Shown piece after piece: positions 44,925-55,526 of a stretch of 64,000 nt of DNA (positions are counted from its first letter, which is position 1; every line of letters begins with the position of its first letter). The position numbers were made by a program, and so were the translations under genes. The DNA comes from Gentiana macrophylla (lineage: Eukaryota > Streptophyta > Magnoliopsida > Gentianales > Gentianaceae), in assembly GCA_026214975.1 (NCBI GenBank), contig CM047814.1:20483541-20547540 (forward strand), given 5' to 3'. Under the pieces are notes generated by a model. That model was given only the letters and a program-made list of their open reading frames with translations. It did not search any database and was not told where the DNA came from.

Positions 44925-46212
44925 CCCTTGAATTAAGCTTTAAATGAGCTTTATATGAGCCAGATATATGTGTCTTGAAGTAGTCACTTGAATTAAGCCT
45001 TAAATGAGACTGCTATGGGAGAATCAAGAAGGTATTCTGTTTGAAATGAAATGCAGTTATGTCTTCATTTTGTTTGACTCAAATGTGTGTGTAAACTTGG
45101 ATTTTGATCTGCTTTTGGTGTGCAACTTTTCGATTCTGAATACAAGAAAATGGTGATGAAGTTATACAAGCCTTCATAAGCTCTTGCAACTCCTACAAAG
45201 AAGAAGAAACAAAGCGTTGCGCAGCAGATTATGGAATTCAAAGGCAAATGGCAAAATTGTCGAGTCTAGATACCTTGTTAAAGAAACCTGAGCCTCACGA
45301 CGGAGGTAATTCACCGAACAACGGGTAATAGACATGCCTCTTGGTTCGGATGATGAAAGAAACATGGGAACGATTGTTTAAGGCTTATGTCTACTGCAAG
45401 AAAAGCGATTGGCATGGTGGCCTAATGTGATTGAACCCAAGAACAAGAAGAGGCCTAAAAGAAATGATCCTAAAGAAAAATTAGTATCGAAACATGCTCC
45501 GAAAAAGTAAATATGAGTGCTTGAATCTGTAGAAGACATTCGATTCATATCAAGGACTTGGGGACATAGACCTTGGAACAAAAATCGAAAGTCATTTTGA
45601 GCGATCATCGATACTACTAATCATGATACTTACGAACGACATCGACATCTGCTGACATCGACGTCTTGTGTGCCTTAATGCAATAGATAGGCTGGTTCAG
45701 CTTGGAGCTTACTATGTGCCTTGGTGTCTTTGAGGTTTTGATCTACATTGTATCATCATGTAATAGATAGACTGGTTCATTGGCTTCTTGAACTTGTAAT
45801 TCATCACCTTGTGAATTCGGGCATGATAATTTAGTTCTTTGAACTTGAATATCCTTCTTATAATTTGGTGATAGTTGATCGATTTTTTGACTTGTATTGT
45901 TCTTACATGTAGTACGCTTTTAGTTTGATGTACTATTGTACTAAATCTATAGTCTGTTGTATTAATCTTACATGTATTACCTTTTAGTCGATGTACTTTT
46001 TAGGCTTAATTTAAGTGATTAACTCTCGAACTGCATGTTATAAACACCACACCTTAATTAAGTTAATCTATGCTATTCCTTTTATCAATCAAAACCACAT
46101 AAACTTGACATAGGCTTAATAGTTAATCACTTGAATTAAGCGCCAAATGAGCTTTTATATGAGCGGTATATGTGTGTCTTGAAGTAGTCACTTGAATTAA
46201 GCTTTAAATGAG
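44925..46212. repeat. Direct repeats of about 85 bp bounding a 1.1-kb AT-rich segment
   Basis: The block at 44925-45008 (TTGAATTAAGCTTTAAATGA, TTTATATGAGC, GTGTCTTGAAGTAGTCACTT) recurs at 46131-46212. Between them are short frames that I do not recognise, including a lysine-rich one near 45425-45510. The pair could be eroded terminal repeats of an element or a segmental duplication. Confidence 0.6.
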
Positions 46213-46319
46213 CGCGATCATTGTTCACATTCGAGTCATCGATCATGTTGAGTGTAAATCTTTGCGATTAAATTCGGCTTTCAAATACTACGTCGAAAGG
46301 TATCAAACGCGGTCTCAAA

Positions 46320-46560
46320 ATGATGATAAAAAATATATGAACTTTGGTGAAACAATTTTGATGATCGGTGTTACAAATCAAAAGTTCTACGTAGTTTATA
46401 AGAAAAAACAGCTATAGTTAATATGAATATTTTTAAATCTTCAAAATATACACCTGGAAGGAGTATCGTATTTTAGCTCAAATTGAAGAGCAAAAAGAAA
46501 CATGAATTTTGGTGAAAAATTTCGATGATCGAATCGAAAATCAAAAGTTCTGAGTGTTTG
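46320..46560. repeat. Short direct repeat upstream of the FMO gene
   Basis: A 65-bp block at about 46330-46394 (TGAACTTTGGTGAAACAATT, TGATGATCGG, AATCAAAAGTTCT) recurs at about 46498-46558 with changes. A run of A follows at 46561-46587. Confidence 0.5.
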
Positions 46561-46837
46561 AAAAAAAAAAAAAAAAAAAAAAAAAAATAAAAAGCTACAG
46601 TAAAATATCATATATCTGAAATAATACCACTTGAAATTTTACTGCAGCTCTATAAAAAAAGTAATTTTATTCAAATCTGGAAAATTGTTTATCTTTTTTT
46701 ACAACTAAAAAATATATGTGTCATATTTATTCATTTTGTGTAAAAAAAAAAGCATTTTTGCCTCTTTACCTCATAAATAATTGACATGACTAGACTATTT
46801 TTTTATTTTTATTATTTTTTTGTTGACAAAAACCGGA

Positions 46838-46845
46838 TATATAAA
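46838..46845 (+). promoter_or_regulatory. Candidate TATA box of the FMO gene
   Basis: TATATAAA lies 129 bp before the FMO start codon, a usual distance for a plant gene with a short leader. TTGACA occurs just upstream (46823-46828), but alone it is not a full W-box. Confidence 0.4.
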
Positions 46846-46973
46846 CTTTTTAATGAGGCTAAGGAGTAAGGAGAAAGGTGTGGCAAGTCACCAAACTAAA
46901 GCACTGTTTCAACTCTCATCATTGTAGTCCCTCTTTTAAAGTTCTTGGATTTATTAGCTGTTAGCAATCAAAG

Positions 46974-47970
46974 ATGAGTACCAACAACAACAATGGTAAA
47001 CGGGTGGCAATCGTTGGAGCTGGTGTGAGTGGGCTTCTTGCTTGCAAGTATGTACTATCAAAGGGTTTCAGGCCGATCGTTTTCGAGTCTCGGAGCACCA
47101 TAGGCGGTGTCTGGATCAAAACTCTAGAGACTACTAAGCTCCAAACTCCTAAATCTTTCTACCAGTACTCTGATTTCCCATGGCCAGATTCTGTGGATGA
47201 AGAATTTCCTCATCAGTCCCAGTTTATGGATTACATTCAAAGCTACGCCGATCATTTCGGGCTGCTTTCTTACATCAGATTCAATTGTAAGGTGGTTAGT
47301 CTTAGGCACACACACCAAGGACAAGGAGCCGCACAGAATCAAAATGGTTATGGTGAAGTATGGGCGTTGGATCAGCCTCATGGGAAATGGGTTGTGACGG
47401 TGCACGACACCTAAACCCTGATCCTAAGGACGAGGTAACACGTATTATTATTATTATTCTATTATGAGAAATGATTAGAACACCTGTCATATACTACCTC
47501 CGTCATATATTATAAGTCATTCTAAGTATTTTTATTCGTTCACATTTCAATCTGATAATAATTCTGACACTTTTTCCTATTTTATCTATTTCGATCGCAA
47601 GACATTTATACATCATTTAATAAATCATTAAGGGCATTTTAGTCCAAAACTCTCAAAGTTTGATCATTAATTGAGTTTTTTATTCTGTGTTCATAAAGGT
47701 AAAATGACTTACACTATCTCCAATGATGGAAGAGAAAAAGGTATTTTTTTGTTAAAAAGGTTTTGGAAAAGGTTTTTTTTTTTTTTTTTTTTGAGCTTGT
47801 TGATGTGGCAGAGCTTTTTGTGTATGGGTTTAATTTTATAATCTGGTTCATTTGGTGCTGAGTTGCTTTTTCTTTCTTTTTTTCCTTTTTTTATTTTTTT
47901 GGTTTGAACTCCTGCCGACATCTTCTTTTTTTTTTTTTTCAAATTTCAAACAAGTTTTTGTTATTTTTTT

Positions 47971-48013
<43 letters not shown>

Positions 48014-51000
48014 TAGAGTTTAAAAAAAAATATTTAAATTTATGTTAAAAGGTGTATGAGTGGAGAAGAAAAGGTTTATAGAGTGATGACGTGGCATGAT
48101 AAAAGGTTTATGAGTGGAGAAGAAAATGTTTACAAACGAAAAGATTTATAACCGATGACGTGGCACAATCATAAACCTTTTAGACTGGAGATAGCCTTAG
48201 GATATGAGACGGATGTATTATAACAATTGATACACCTTCGTCTCAAATTAGAACGCTTGCCGCTTATACCGTAAATCGTTAAATAACTTTATTTTAGATA
48301 TTTCATTAGAAAAAATAACATTGCATCAAATAGATTTTGTTAAATTTACTTTATATTTACAGCAATAATTTAGATTTTCTAAATTTTCTTTTATATTTTT
48401 TGTAATTATTTAAAATTGGAAATCGATCATTTAAATCTTAGATAGAGATATTTTAAACTAAAATAAAATGTGTATTTAGAAGTGTAAAATAGAGTATTAA
48501 TTGTGTGATGACATCATTATGATGCAGATACACGAAGTGGAGTTTGTGATCCTTTGCGTTGGACGTTTCAGTGATGTACCGAACATACCCGAATTTGAAC
48601 CGGGTATGGGACCTGAAGTGTTCGATGGCAAGGTGATGCACTCCATGGAGTACTCCGACATGGACAACACCTCCGCGGCGGAACTGGTCAAAGGAAGCGA
48701 GTGGCTATCGTCGGCTCTCAGAAAAGCGCCATGGATATTGCCTTTCAGTGCTCCATTGCAAACGGTCCGCATCCTTCTCTCTTTGTAATATCATTGCTAT
48801 TTTTATAAGCAAATTATGAATTTAAGATCGAAGGGTCGAATATTCATTTAACTATAAGTGATGTGGGTATGATCCGACTTCATACATATGGCACTTAATG
48901 ACACAGTTTTGATCTTTCTAAGTCGATAGCTATCATGCCTAACGAGTTCAAAACCACATCAAGCCTCAGACATATTTCGACCTCAACAAAGTGGTTGTTA
49001 CAAAATACACGACTCACATCGGTTCGATACCCTCAGCTCGATATAAGTCTTCAATGAGCTCTACAGTTAACATGACTTTAACCCACGATCTCATAACGGT
49101 TCCATTATTCACGCATACAGGGTCATAATGACACCATGACTGTCCTTATAACTACTTCAAGTCATTGACCACGACATCAATGACATCACAATTGACTCCT
49201 CCACAATGGGTTCCTATAAAGGATCATCATACTCACAATACAGAACTACATTAAAACCTTGATCTCAGATTCTCTAGGTACGTAGACGGTCAATCGACAT
49301 TAGCTCAGCTATAATTCATCAACAAATTCAACAGTCAGAGTACTTGAGTTATCCTTACGAAACTCGATTGCCCGTATTAAGATCCGATCTTTCTATCGAC
49401 GAGACATTGTCAATAAGCAATGCTATAGTTATAAAACAATAACAGAAAAGTAAATGAATAATAAAATAATTAGCATGACTATTTTTGTTTAAGAAGAATA
49501 ACTTGACATTCTAAATCATAACAAAAAATAGATATCCATCGATTTATAACTTCACATTCTACAATTATAACAAAAATGATAAAATAAATTTTTTTTTTTG
49601 AGGAAACAACACTTTATTAATTAATATCCGCCAAACAATGGTCAAAACGTCACTGCAGGGGGCGAGGAACCCCAAGATGTCCTAGAAATAATCATCAAGC
49701 GTATACAGCTAAAAAGATCTTGTGCGGGACATTGCCCACACGCCGAATAAATAAAAAAAAACGAAGAGAAGGCGGATAAAAGGGTCAAACAATCCTGCAT
49801 CAAACAACCCCGGCGAGCGTAAGATCCTCTTTTGGCCGTCGAAGGCGAAACGCCGCCAAACAATCGCTCTCCACCTCTAGTCGTTGAATTCCCAAATGCC
49901 TCGCCTCTTTCATAGCCAAGGAAATGGCCTTAAGCTCCATGTATTCCACTGAGTCTCCTGGGTCAAAATGATACGCAAAGGTGTGAAGAACCGCCCCGTG
50001 AGAGTCTCGGAAAATAATTCCCACCCCTGCGCCTGTCTCTGTGACTGACGCATCCACATTGCCTTTAATCACCCCTTCCGAAGGCTTCACCCATGTATCC
50101 GGCAAGTGTTGGACTAAGCCCTGCGCCCTATAGGTCTCCAAAGCCGCCACATACTCGGCCGACGCTGTAAGAGATCGCATACACACTGCTGAAACATAAA
50201 CAGCCTGATCATCGAACAACTGCGAACAACGCGCCTTCCAAATCCCCACATAAGCCATACAAATCTCCCCGTATCCCGAGCACCACGATCCTCGAGCAAC
50301 CTCGTAAAGAAATCTGCAAAAGGTGGCGAGCGAGGACGCCTAACACCCCATAGAATGGTGACACACCCAAATTCGATCGCCAACTCGCACTCAAAAGTAC
50401 ATGCCGCAGCGTTTCCAAAGTTTCTCCACAAGCCAAACAGACACCATCCCCATATTCCTCTTGTGCAATCCCCTCGGCGATAGCAAGGCAATCGGTGAGG
50501 CAACGCCACACAAGAAGTCTTGAATCTGCGGTGCCGCACAGAGGCGCCAACAGTTCCTCCAAATCCTGCTCCTCCTCACCGAAGTACCGGCCCAACCACG
50601 AGATCTTTGGTCGGTAAAGTGATAAAGCCGAAAAGTACCACTGAACGAGCAAAGATAAACGCCTACTTACGATCATAATGCCAAATCCGCCGATCCGGGT
50701 GCTCACCTGGGGCAATAGTGGTGCCCAAAATAGCATCAGACTCCCATGGGCGAAACAATTGCTGGACCCGTTGAAATAGCATCAGACTCCCATGGGCGAA
50801 ACAATTGCCCAAAATGATAAAATAATTACCCTGACGATGTAAAAAATTTATCTACTGCTTACATTTATATTTAATGAATTTATCTATTTTATTCTAAAAT
50901 GCTTACATTTTTATTTTCTGATTCGATTTCAAAGTCATAATTTTCCATTGAACATGTTTCCCAACACTAATAATAATCCTTTTGTTTCAATTTTAGTGAT

Positions 51001-54000
51001 GGAGTTGCCAAAAATATATAAATTAATGTGGTGTTTTAATTTTTATATCAAAATGACCACAAAAAAAATGAATATACTTAACGCAGAGGCTTTTTTATTC
51101 ACTCCGGTCGAGGCGTTCACTCGTTTCTAAATTTGCGCAGCAAGTCGAAATATTGTTTTAAGCAAAAAAAAAAGAGTAATACAATAATAAAAAAATGAGT
51201 AATAAGAGTAATACAAAAAAATTGTCAAATTGTCTTTAGACGGGATTGGACTCTGGTGACTTGTGAAGTTATCTGTAGTTCACCATGGCAGAATAAAAAC
51301 TAATTGTATTTATTAATACAATATACTCCTCACCCACCCCCAGGGAGTATATATATCTTATTAGTCAAAATGTTACGAGGCTCTTAAGTTCATACATTTC
51401 GTTTTTGCTCAGGTACCATGGCATACCCCCAAGAGGCGCCATGTCCGGTTAATAAATAAGGTCGGAGGTAAGAAAAACAGCAGAAATTCTTACCCGAGGT
51501 CTTCGTGTGCATCCAGATCGGTCGGAAAGACGCGAGAGAGTCAGACTAAAAATTTCCTGGAGAAATTTAATAAATAATGTTTTGGAAATTAAACTCCATC
51601 AAATAATTTATAATTTTTTCTTAACAACTCCATCGGTTAAATTGAAACGGATAGAATAATAATAAAGAGCTTACCGGTACGGTGGTGATATATGCACTAC
51701 CTTAATTAACTCCACTACAAGTTCCACTATATTATTTACCACCAATTATGGTGAGACCAAAAAGTACACATGTGTCTCACACTTAATCAATTGTGATATC
51801 ATAACTACCGGTTGATGCCGTGCACAGATGTGTTGTGGACAGAGAGAATGGGAAATCATGTCCCTGTAGAGACAATTTTTTTTCAGTTGTGTCAGGCGCA
51901 GTGATTTTTAATGTAAGCGCATGCGAATTTGCGCGCTTTTGAGTCAGACCTTGCACGCGAAATTAAATACTGCAACACGAGAAATTGAATTGAGAAATTT
52001 GCAGCTTTTGGTGATCACCTCGTGCAATTTTGCACTTTCGGTGACTGGCAGTGAAAATTCTGCGAACTTTTAGTAATCAACCCACTGAATTTGCAGACGG
52101 AGATCACCGAGAATGTCTAAATTCTGTGACCGATCACCGTGAAGGCTAATAAATTTCTGTTATTCAATTCTCACGTGGCGTGTATTGAAATTTCGTCTGA
52201 ATTCTGTTGAAACACAACTCCGTCTGTATGAAATTCTGGCATCTTCACGCGAAAAAATATATCGTTTCTAACACATTTGAAAAAAGAAATTGGATCCCTA
52301 CGGGACCTGATTTCCTTTTTTTCTCGTTGCGGACATACTACCATTTTCCTTACTCGTATGCGTAATTTTCCAAGCTTTCCCTTCATAGCTCGATCCGTAT
52401 CTAAAAAAACAAAAAAAAAAGTGGTCACTCATATAAAGACATATGGTATGTGTACCAGATTCTATGAACCTTAAAAAGTTGGTCCCATGCATCCCCGCAT
52501 CCACAACATAGATAATCTTAACCAATCATGTCTTTTGTTTGCTTGTTGGGTTCTTATTTGTGGCGTACTGTTTGCTGGCAAAACTTTCCGAAATCCAGAC
52601 TCTACCCGATTCTTCCCTCCCCGTTCTCATCCTGAATTTTTCCCGACCCGAACTTTTTGAGAATCGTCCCATCCCGACTACAATCGGGAAATATTCGGGT
52701 ATAAGTTGTCCACCCGACAGAAATCCCAACCCGTCCCAAATCAAATAATAGTAAATTTTCATAACTTTTTATGTAATGAATAATGTATTATTATCATGAA
52801 GATTACCCGGTTATTATTTTCTTTTTCCAATTTAGCAACTTTATTTTCCATATTTTTCTCGAAATTTGAGGATTTTTATGTAATGAATAATGTATCATTA
52901 GCAAAAAAAATTCTCAACATTTGAGGGTTTTTCTTTTCCTTTTTCTTTTTACTTTCTTCTGGATTCAAAATTTCTCAACTTTTGTGTCAACCTCAATCAT
53001 TTTTTTTTTAGAATAACCAAGCTCAATCAATGAGCCTATATTTTGTTACATTACAAATGAAGTGTATCTTAACATAATATTATAGATATTGATCATTATT
53101 TATTTATTTCCACCTAACTTGTGTTTATTGTTGACAACTAACTCTTTGTTTACTTAGTAAAAAGTAGAATAAATTGCCACAATCCATATGTTTTTTTTTT
53201 TTTTATAATTTGAGTTTTGATTTTTCACCTTCAAAACGATTGCCTATGTTGAAGAAAAAAAATGTTTTTTTGTTCAGTAAATTTGATGAAAGAAATAAAA
53301 TAACATTTTCCGGGATATCTTCTTCCGACCCGATGAGATCATGAACATTCGGGTAATCTGACTGTCAGGTCCAGGGTAGGAAACGGGGGTAAAAAATAGA
53401 TATCAGGATGAGAACCGGTAAGAGGTTTATGGGATGGTTCCTGACCCGATTCCGGTTACCAGAATTATTTTAATATAATAAATTCATAAAATAGAGATTT
53501 AAATCATATAAATGTATTAAAATAAAATCTCTGGACGAGATTTGACAAAAGAAATTAACTTCCGGTAAGCATGTATTAAATGTGTTTTTAGCACAAATCC
53601 GATGAGGATAATGATTTTGATGCTTGACAAATTAACGAAGATGATGCCTAACCACTTTGATGATATATTAATTTGAATAGAAATTAATTAAATGGGTTAG
53701 GTGTTTATATTGTATTATTATAATGCAGGAGAGAAATATCCATGCACAATGTTGTACAGGACAAAGCATTGGAACCTTCCAGATTACCTACCATGGGGAT
53801 TACCATTGGCATTTCTTTACCTAAATCGCTTCTCTGAGCTTTTAGTACACAAACCTGGTGAAGGCTTTCTCTTAAGTTTGCTGGCCACTTTGCTTTCCCC
53901 TCTGGTTTGTAACCCGTAATCTTTTTATTTATTTATTTAGTGATCATGTTGATGTTCATGTGAATTGTGGTGATGATCATATATGACAGAGATGGGCATT

Positions 54001-54797
54001 CGCAAAGTTTGTGGAAAGTGACATAAAAAAGAAACACGGGCTGGCGAAATTCGGAATGGTGCCCAACTATGGTTTCCTCAAGGAATTGAGTTCATGTACT
54101 TTAGCAATTGTTCCTGAAGGGTTCTACGATCGAGTCGAAGAAGGAAGTATCAAACTGAAAGATGCAGCAAATGGTTTCGGGTTCTGGAAAGAAGGAATCT
54201 TTATTAACAACAACAATGGTGGTGAGCCTGAAAAGATGAAGGTTGATGTAGTCATACTTAGCACAGGCTTCAGAGGAAGTGAAAAGCTTAAAGAAACCTT
54301 TTCTTCTTTAACATTCAGAGAGTACATCACCGGCTCAATCAATAACACAGTCCCTCTTTACAGGTCAACTACTATATAACCTTGTAATCGACTCGTTAAA
54401 AAAGAGCAATGTGATGTGTTGACATGACGATCGTATGTATGTATGCAGGGAATGCATTCATCCGCGGATTCCACAATTGGCGGTGATTGGGTTCTCAGAA
54501 AGCTTATCGAATCTGTATACCTCAGAGATGAGGAGTCGATGGGTGGCGGAGCTTATTGACGGGAAAGTGAAGATTCCTAGTGTCAAGGAAATGGAGAAAG
54601 ATATAGCAGAATGGGATGAATACATGAAGAGATACTCGGGTGAGAATTTCAGAAGATCGTGCATCGGTGCGCTTCATATTTGGTATAATGATCTGCTTTG
54701 CAGAGATATGGGTTGGAATCCGAAAGGAAATCTGGGTTCTTGTCTGATCTCTTTCTGCCTTATGGACCACCCGATTATGCTCATCCCTGAACAGTGA
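46974..54797 (+). CDS. FMO1-like flavin-containing monooxygenase, five exons, frame broken three times
   Basis: Exons are 46974-47434, 48528-48764, 53729-53904, 53990-54363 and 54449-54797 (or TGA at 54790 in the family frame), all with GT-AG borders and matching phases. The N-terminus has the FAD fold GAGVSG after [14 protein letters not shown], then GGVW and FPWPDS. Exon 2 has [13 protein letters not shown] and the NADP-binding block. Exon 4 has [10 protein letters not shown]. The wording is closest to plant FMO1-type enzymes, which act in pipecolate N-hydroxylation and systemic immunity, but substrate cannot be read from sequence. Three single-base losses break the frame: in a C run at 47410, an A run near 48695 and an A run near 54723. 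Each restores the family frame beyond it. Intron 2 is 5 kb and full of transposons. Confidence 0.88.
47492..48218. mobile_element. Stowaway-like MITE with a Harbinger-like MITE inserted in it
   Basis: The outer element has ends TACCTCCGTCATATATTATA (left) and ATATGAGACGGATGTA (right) and shares the GGGCATTTTAGTCCAAAAC body with the 41570 copy. Its right part is split by an inner element at 47712-48196, with ends CACTATCTCCAATGATG and its near-inverse TGGAGATAGCC, and TTA on both sides (47709-47711, 48197-48199), as for PIF/Harbinger-type MITEs. The inner element carries a TAA microsatellite (47973-48013) and two copies of GATGACGTGGCA. Both lie in FMO intron 1. Confidence 0.7.
48850..49440. 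mobile_element. Probable LTR remnant or solo LTR in FMO intron 2
   Basis: This block differs from the surrounding AT-rich intron. It has a TATA-like CCTATAAAGGATC (49213) and, 60 bp on, CTAGGTACGTAGACGGTC, laid out like the Tat LTR here (CCTATAAATAC, then GATACGTAGGCAATCC). Edges and a target duplication were not established. Confidence 0.45.
49588..50808 (-). mobile_element. 5'-truncated LINE 3' end (zf-RVT and RNase H) with 15-bp target duplication
   Basis: AAAATGATAAAATAA flanks the insert on both sides (49573-49587 and 50811-50825). A T run at 49589-49599 is the poly(A) tail of a minus-strand insertion. Coding pieces on the minus strand are a zf-RVT-like part ([15 protein letters not shown] ... 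[15 protein letters not shown], about 50600-50400) and an RNase H-like part ([44 protein letters not shown], about 50070-49830). Several frame changes separate them. The RT core is missing. A 48-bp duplication with CATCAGACTCCCATGGGCG sits at the truncated 5' end (50730 and 50778). Confidence 0.9.
50826..51870. other. AT-rich part of FMO intron 2
   Basis: No coding similarity and no clear element borders were seen. It holds short A runs and an ACCGGT-flanked segment around 51680-51815. Confidence 0.4.
51880..52250. repeat. Second cluster of AAATTT-type short palindromes
   Basis: Variants such as GCGAATTTGCGCG, GTGCAATTTTGCAC and GAAATTTGCAG recur between about 51920 and 52130. The lead-in TTTTTTTTCAGTTGTGTCAG resembles TTTTTTTTCCAGTCGTGTCA near the 1190-1525 cluster. 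The two may be copies of one repeat family. Confidence 0.45.
52600..53465. mobile_element. Possible non-autonomous DNA transposon with inverted subterminal regions
   Basis: GTTCTCATCCTGA at 52623 and its complement TCAGGATGAGAAC at 53403 lie in regions rich in CCCGACCCG / CGGGT motifs of opposite orientation (52600-52740 and 53320-53455). The middle is AT-rich without a frame. Exact ends and a target duplication were not found. Confidence 0.4.
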
Positions 54798-55526
54798 CAC
54801 TGTCCATTACACCGACATGTATACAAGAAAATGAAAACGATTATTTGTGCAATACAGACTATACAGTAGGTGTGGTGTTGGGGGGGGGCATATATCATGA
54901 TTTTACACAATAAGATAAGAGAAGTGGGGCGATAAATATGTCTATGTAAACTTTTATGGTCCATTGGTTAATGACCCATAATTTGCTACTGGCTTTTTAA
55001 CAAAATAAAGGTACATTTATAAAAGTATGAGATTTTGCATGTAATTGAAGTCCAGGGGGATGTGGACAACAGAAATTGCTTTTGCAAACAGAAAATCTCA
55101 CAAAGCCTAAATAATCCAACTTGCTAACATGGGAAAATATGCCAGATTCCTAATTCAAAATAATCAAAATTTCCATTTTACATTGGATGTAAATGAACAT
55201 ATTTTTTTTTTCATTCCAAGAGATGCTCAACTACCGTGAAATTACCGAACTTAGGGAGGCTAAAAAAAACCTAGAAATAAAATTCAGTGGTTGATTCTAC
55301 ATGCAGAGTCACAAAGAAAAGCACGTGTGCTTCGTTCATACTTTCAATAAATACGCGTGTTTTTCATTAGTACTCTGCATGTGGTGTCAGCCGCTAGGGG
55401 GAAGGGAGGAAAAAAAAAAATTCAATCTATGCCTGTTGTCTGTTTCGCTTACATCAAACGCCCCAAGCTAACATGTTCCCTGTTCATTTATATAATCTCC
55501 AGGAGCCTTTGTACTACCATCTAAGC
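54798..55526. other. Convergent intergenic region between FMO and MATE genes
   Basis: The 3' ends of both genes face this 0.7-kb stretch. It is AT-rich with an AATAAA-like ACAATAAG at 54907 and AATAAAGG at 55002 on the plus strand as possible FMO polyadenylation signals. I see no other gene. Confidence 0.5.
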
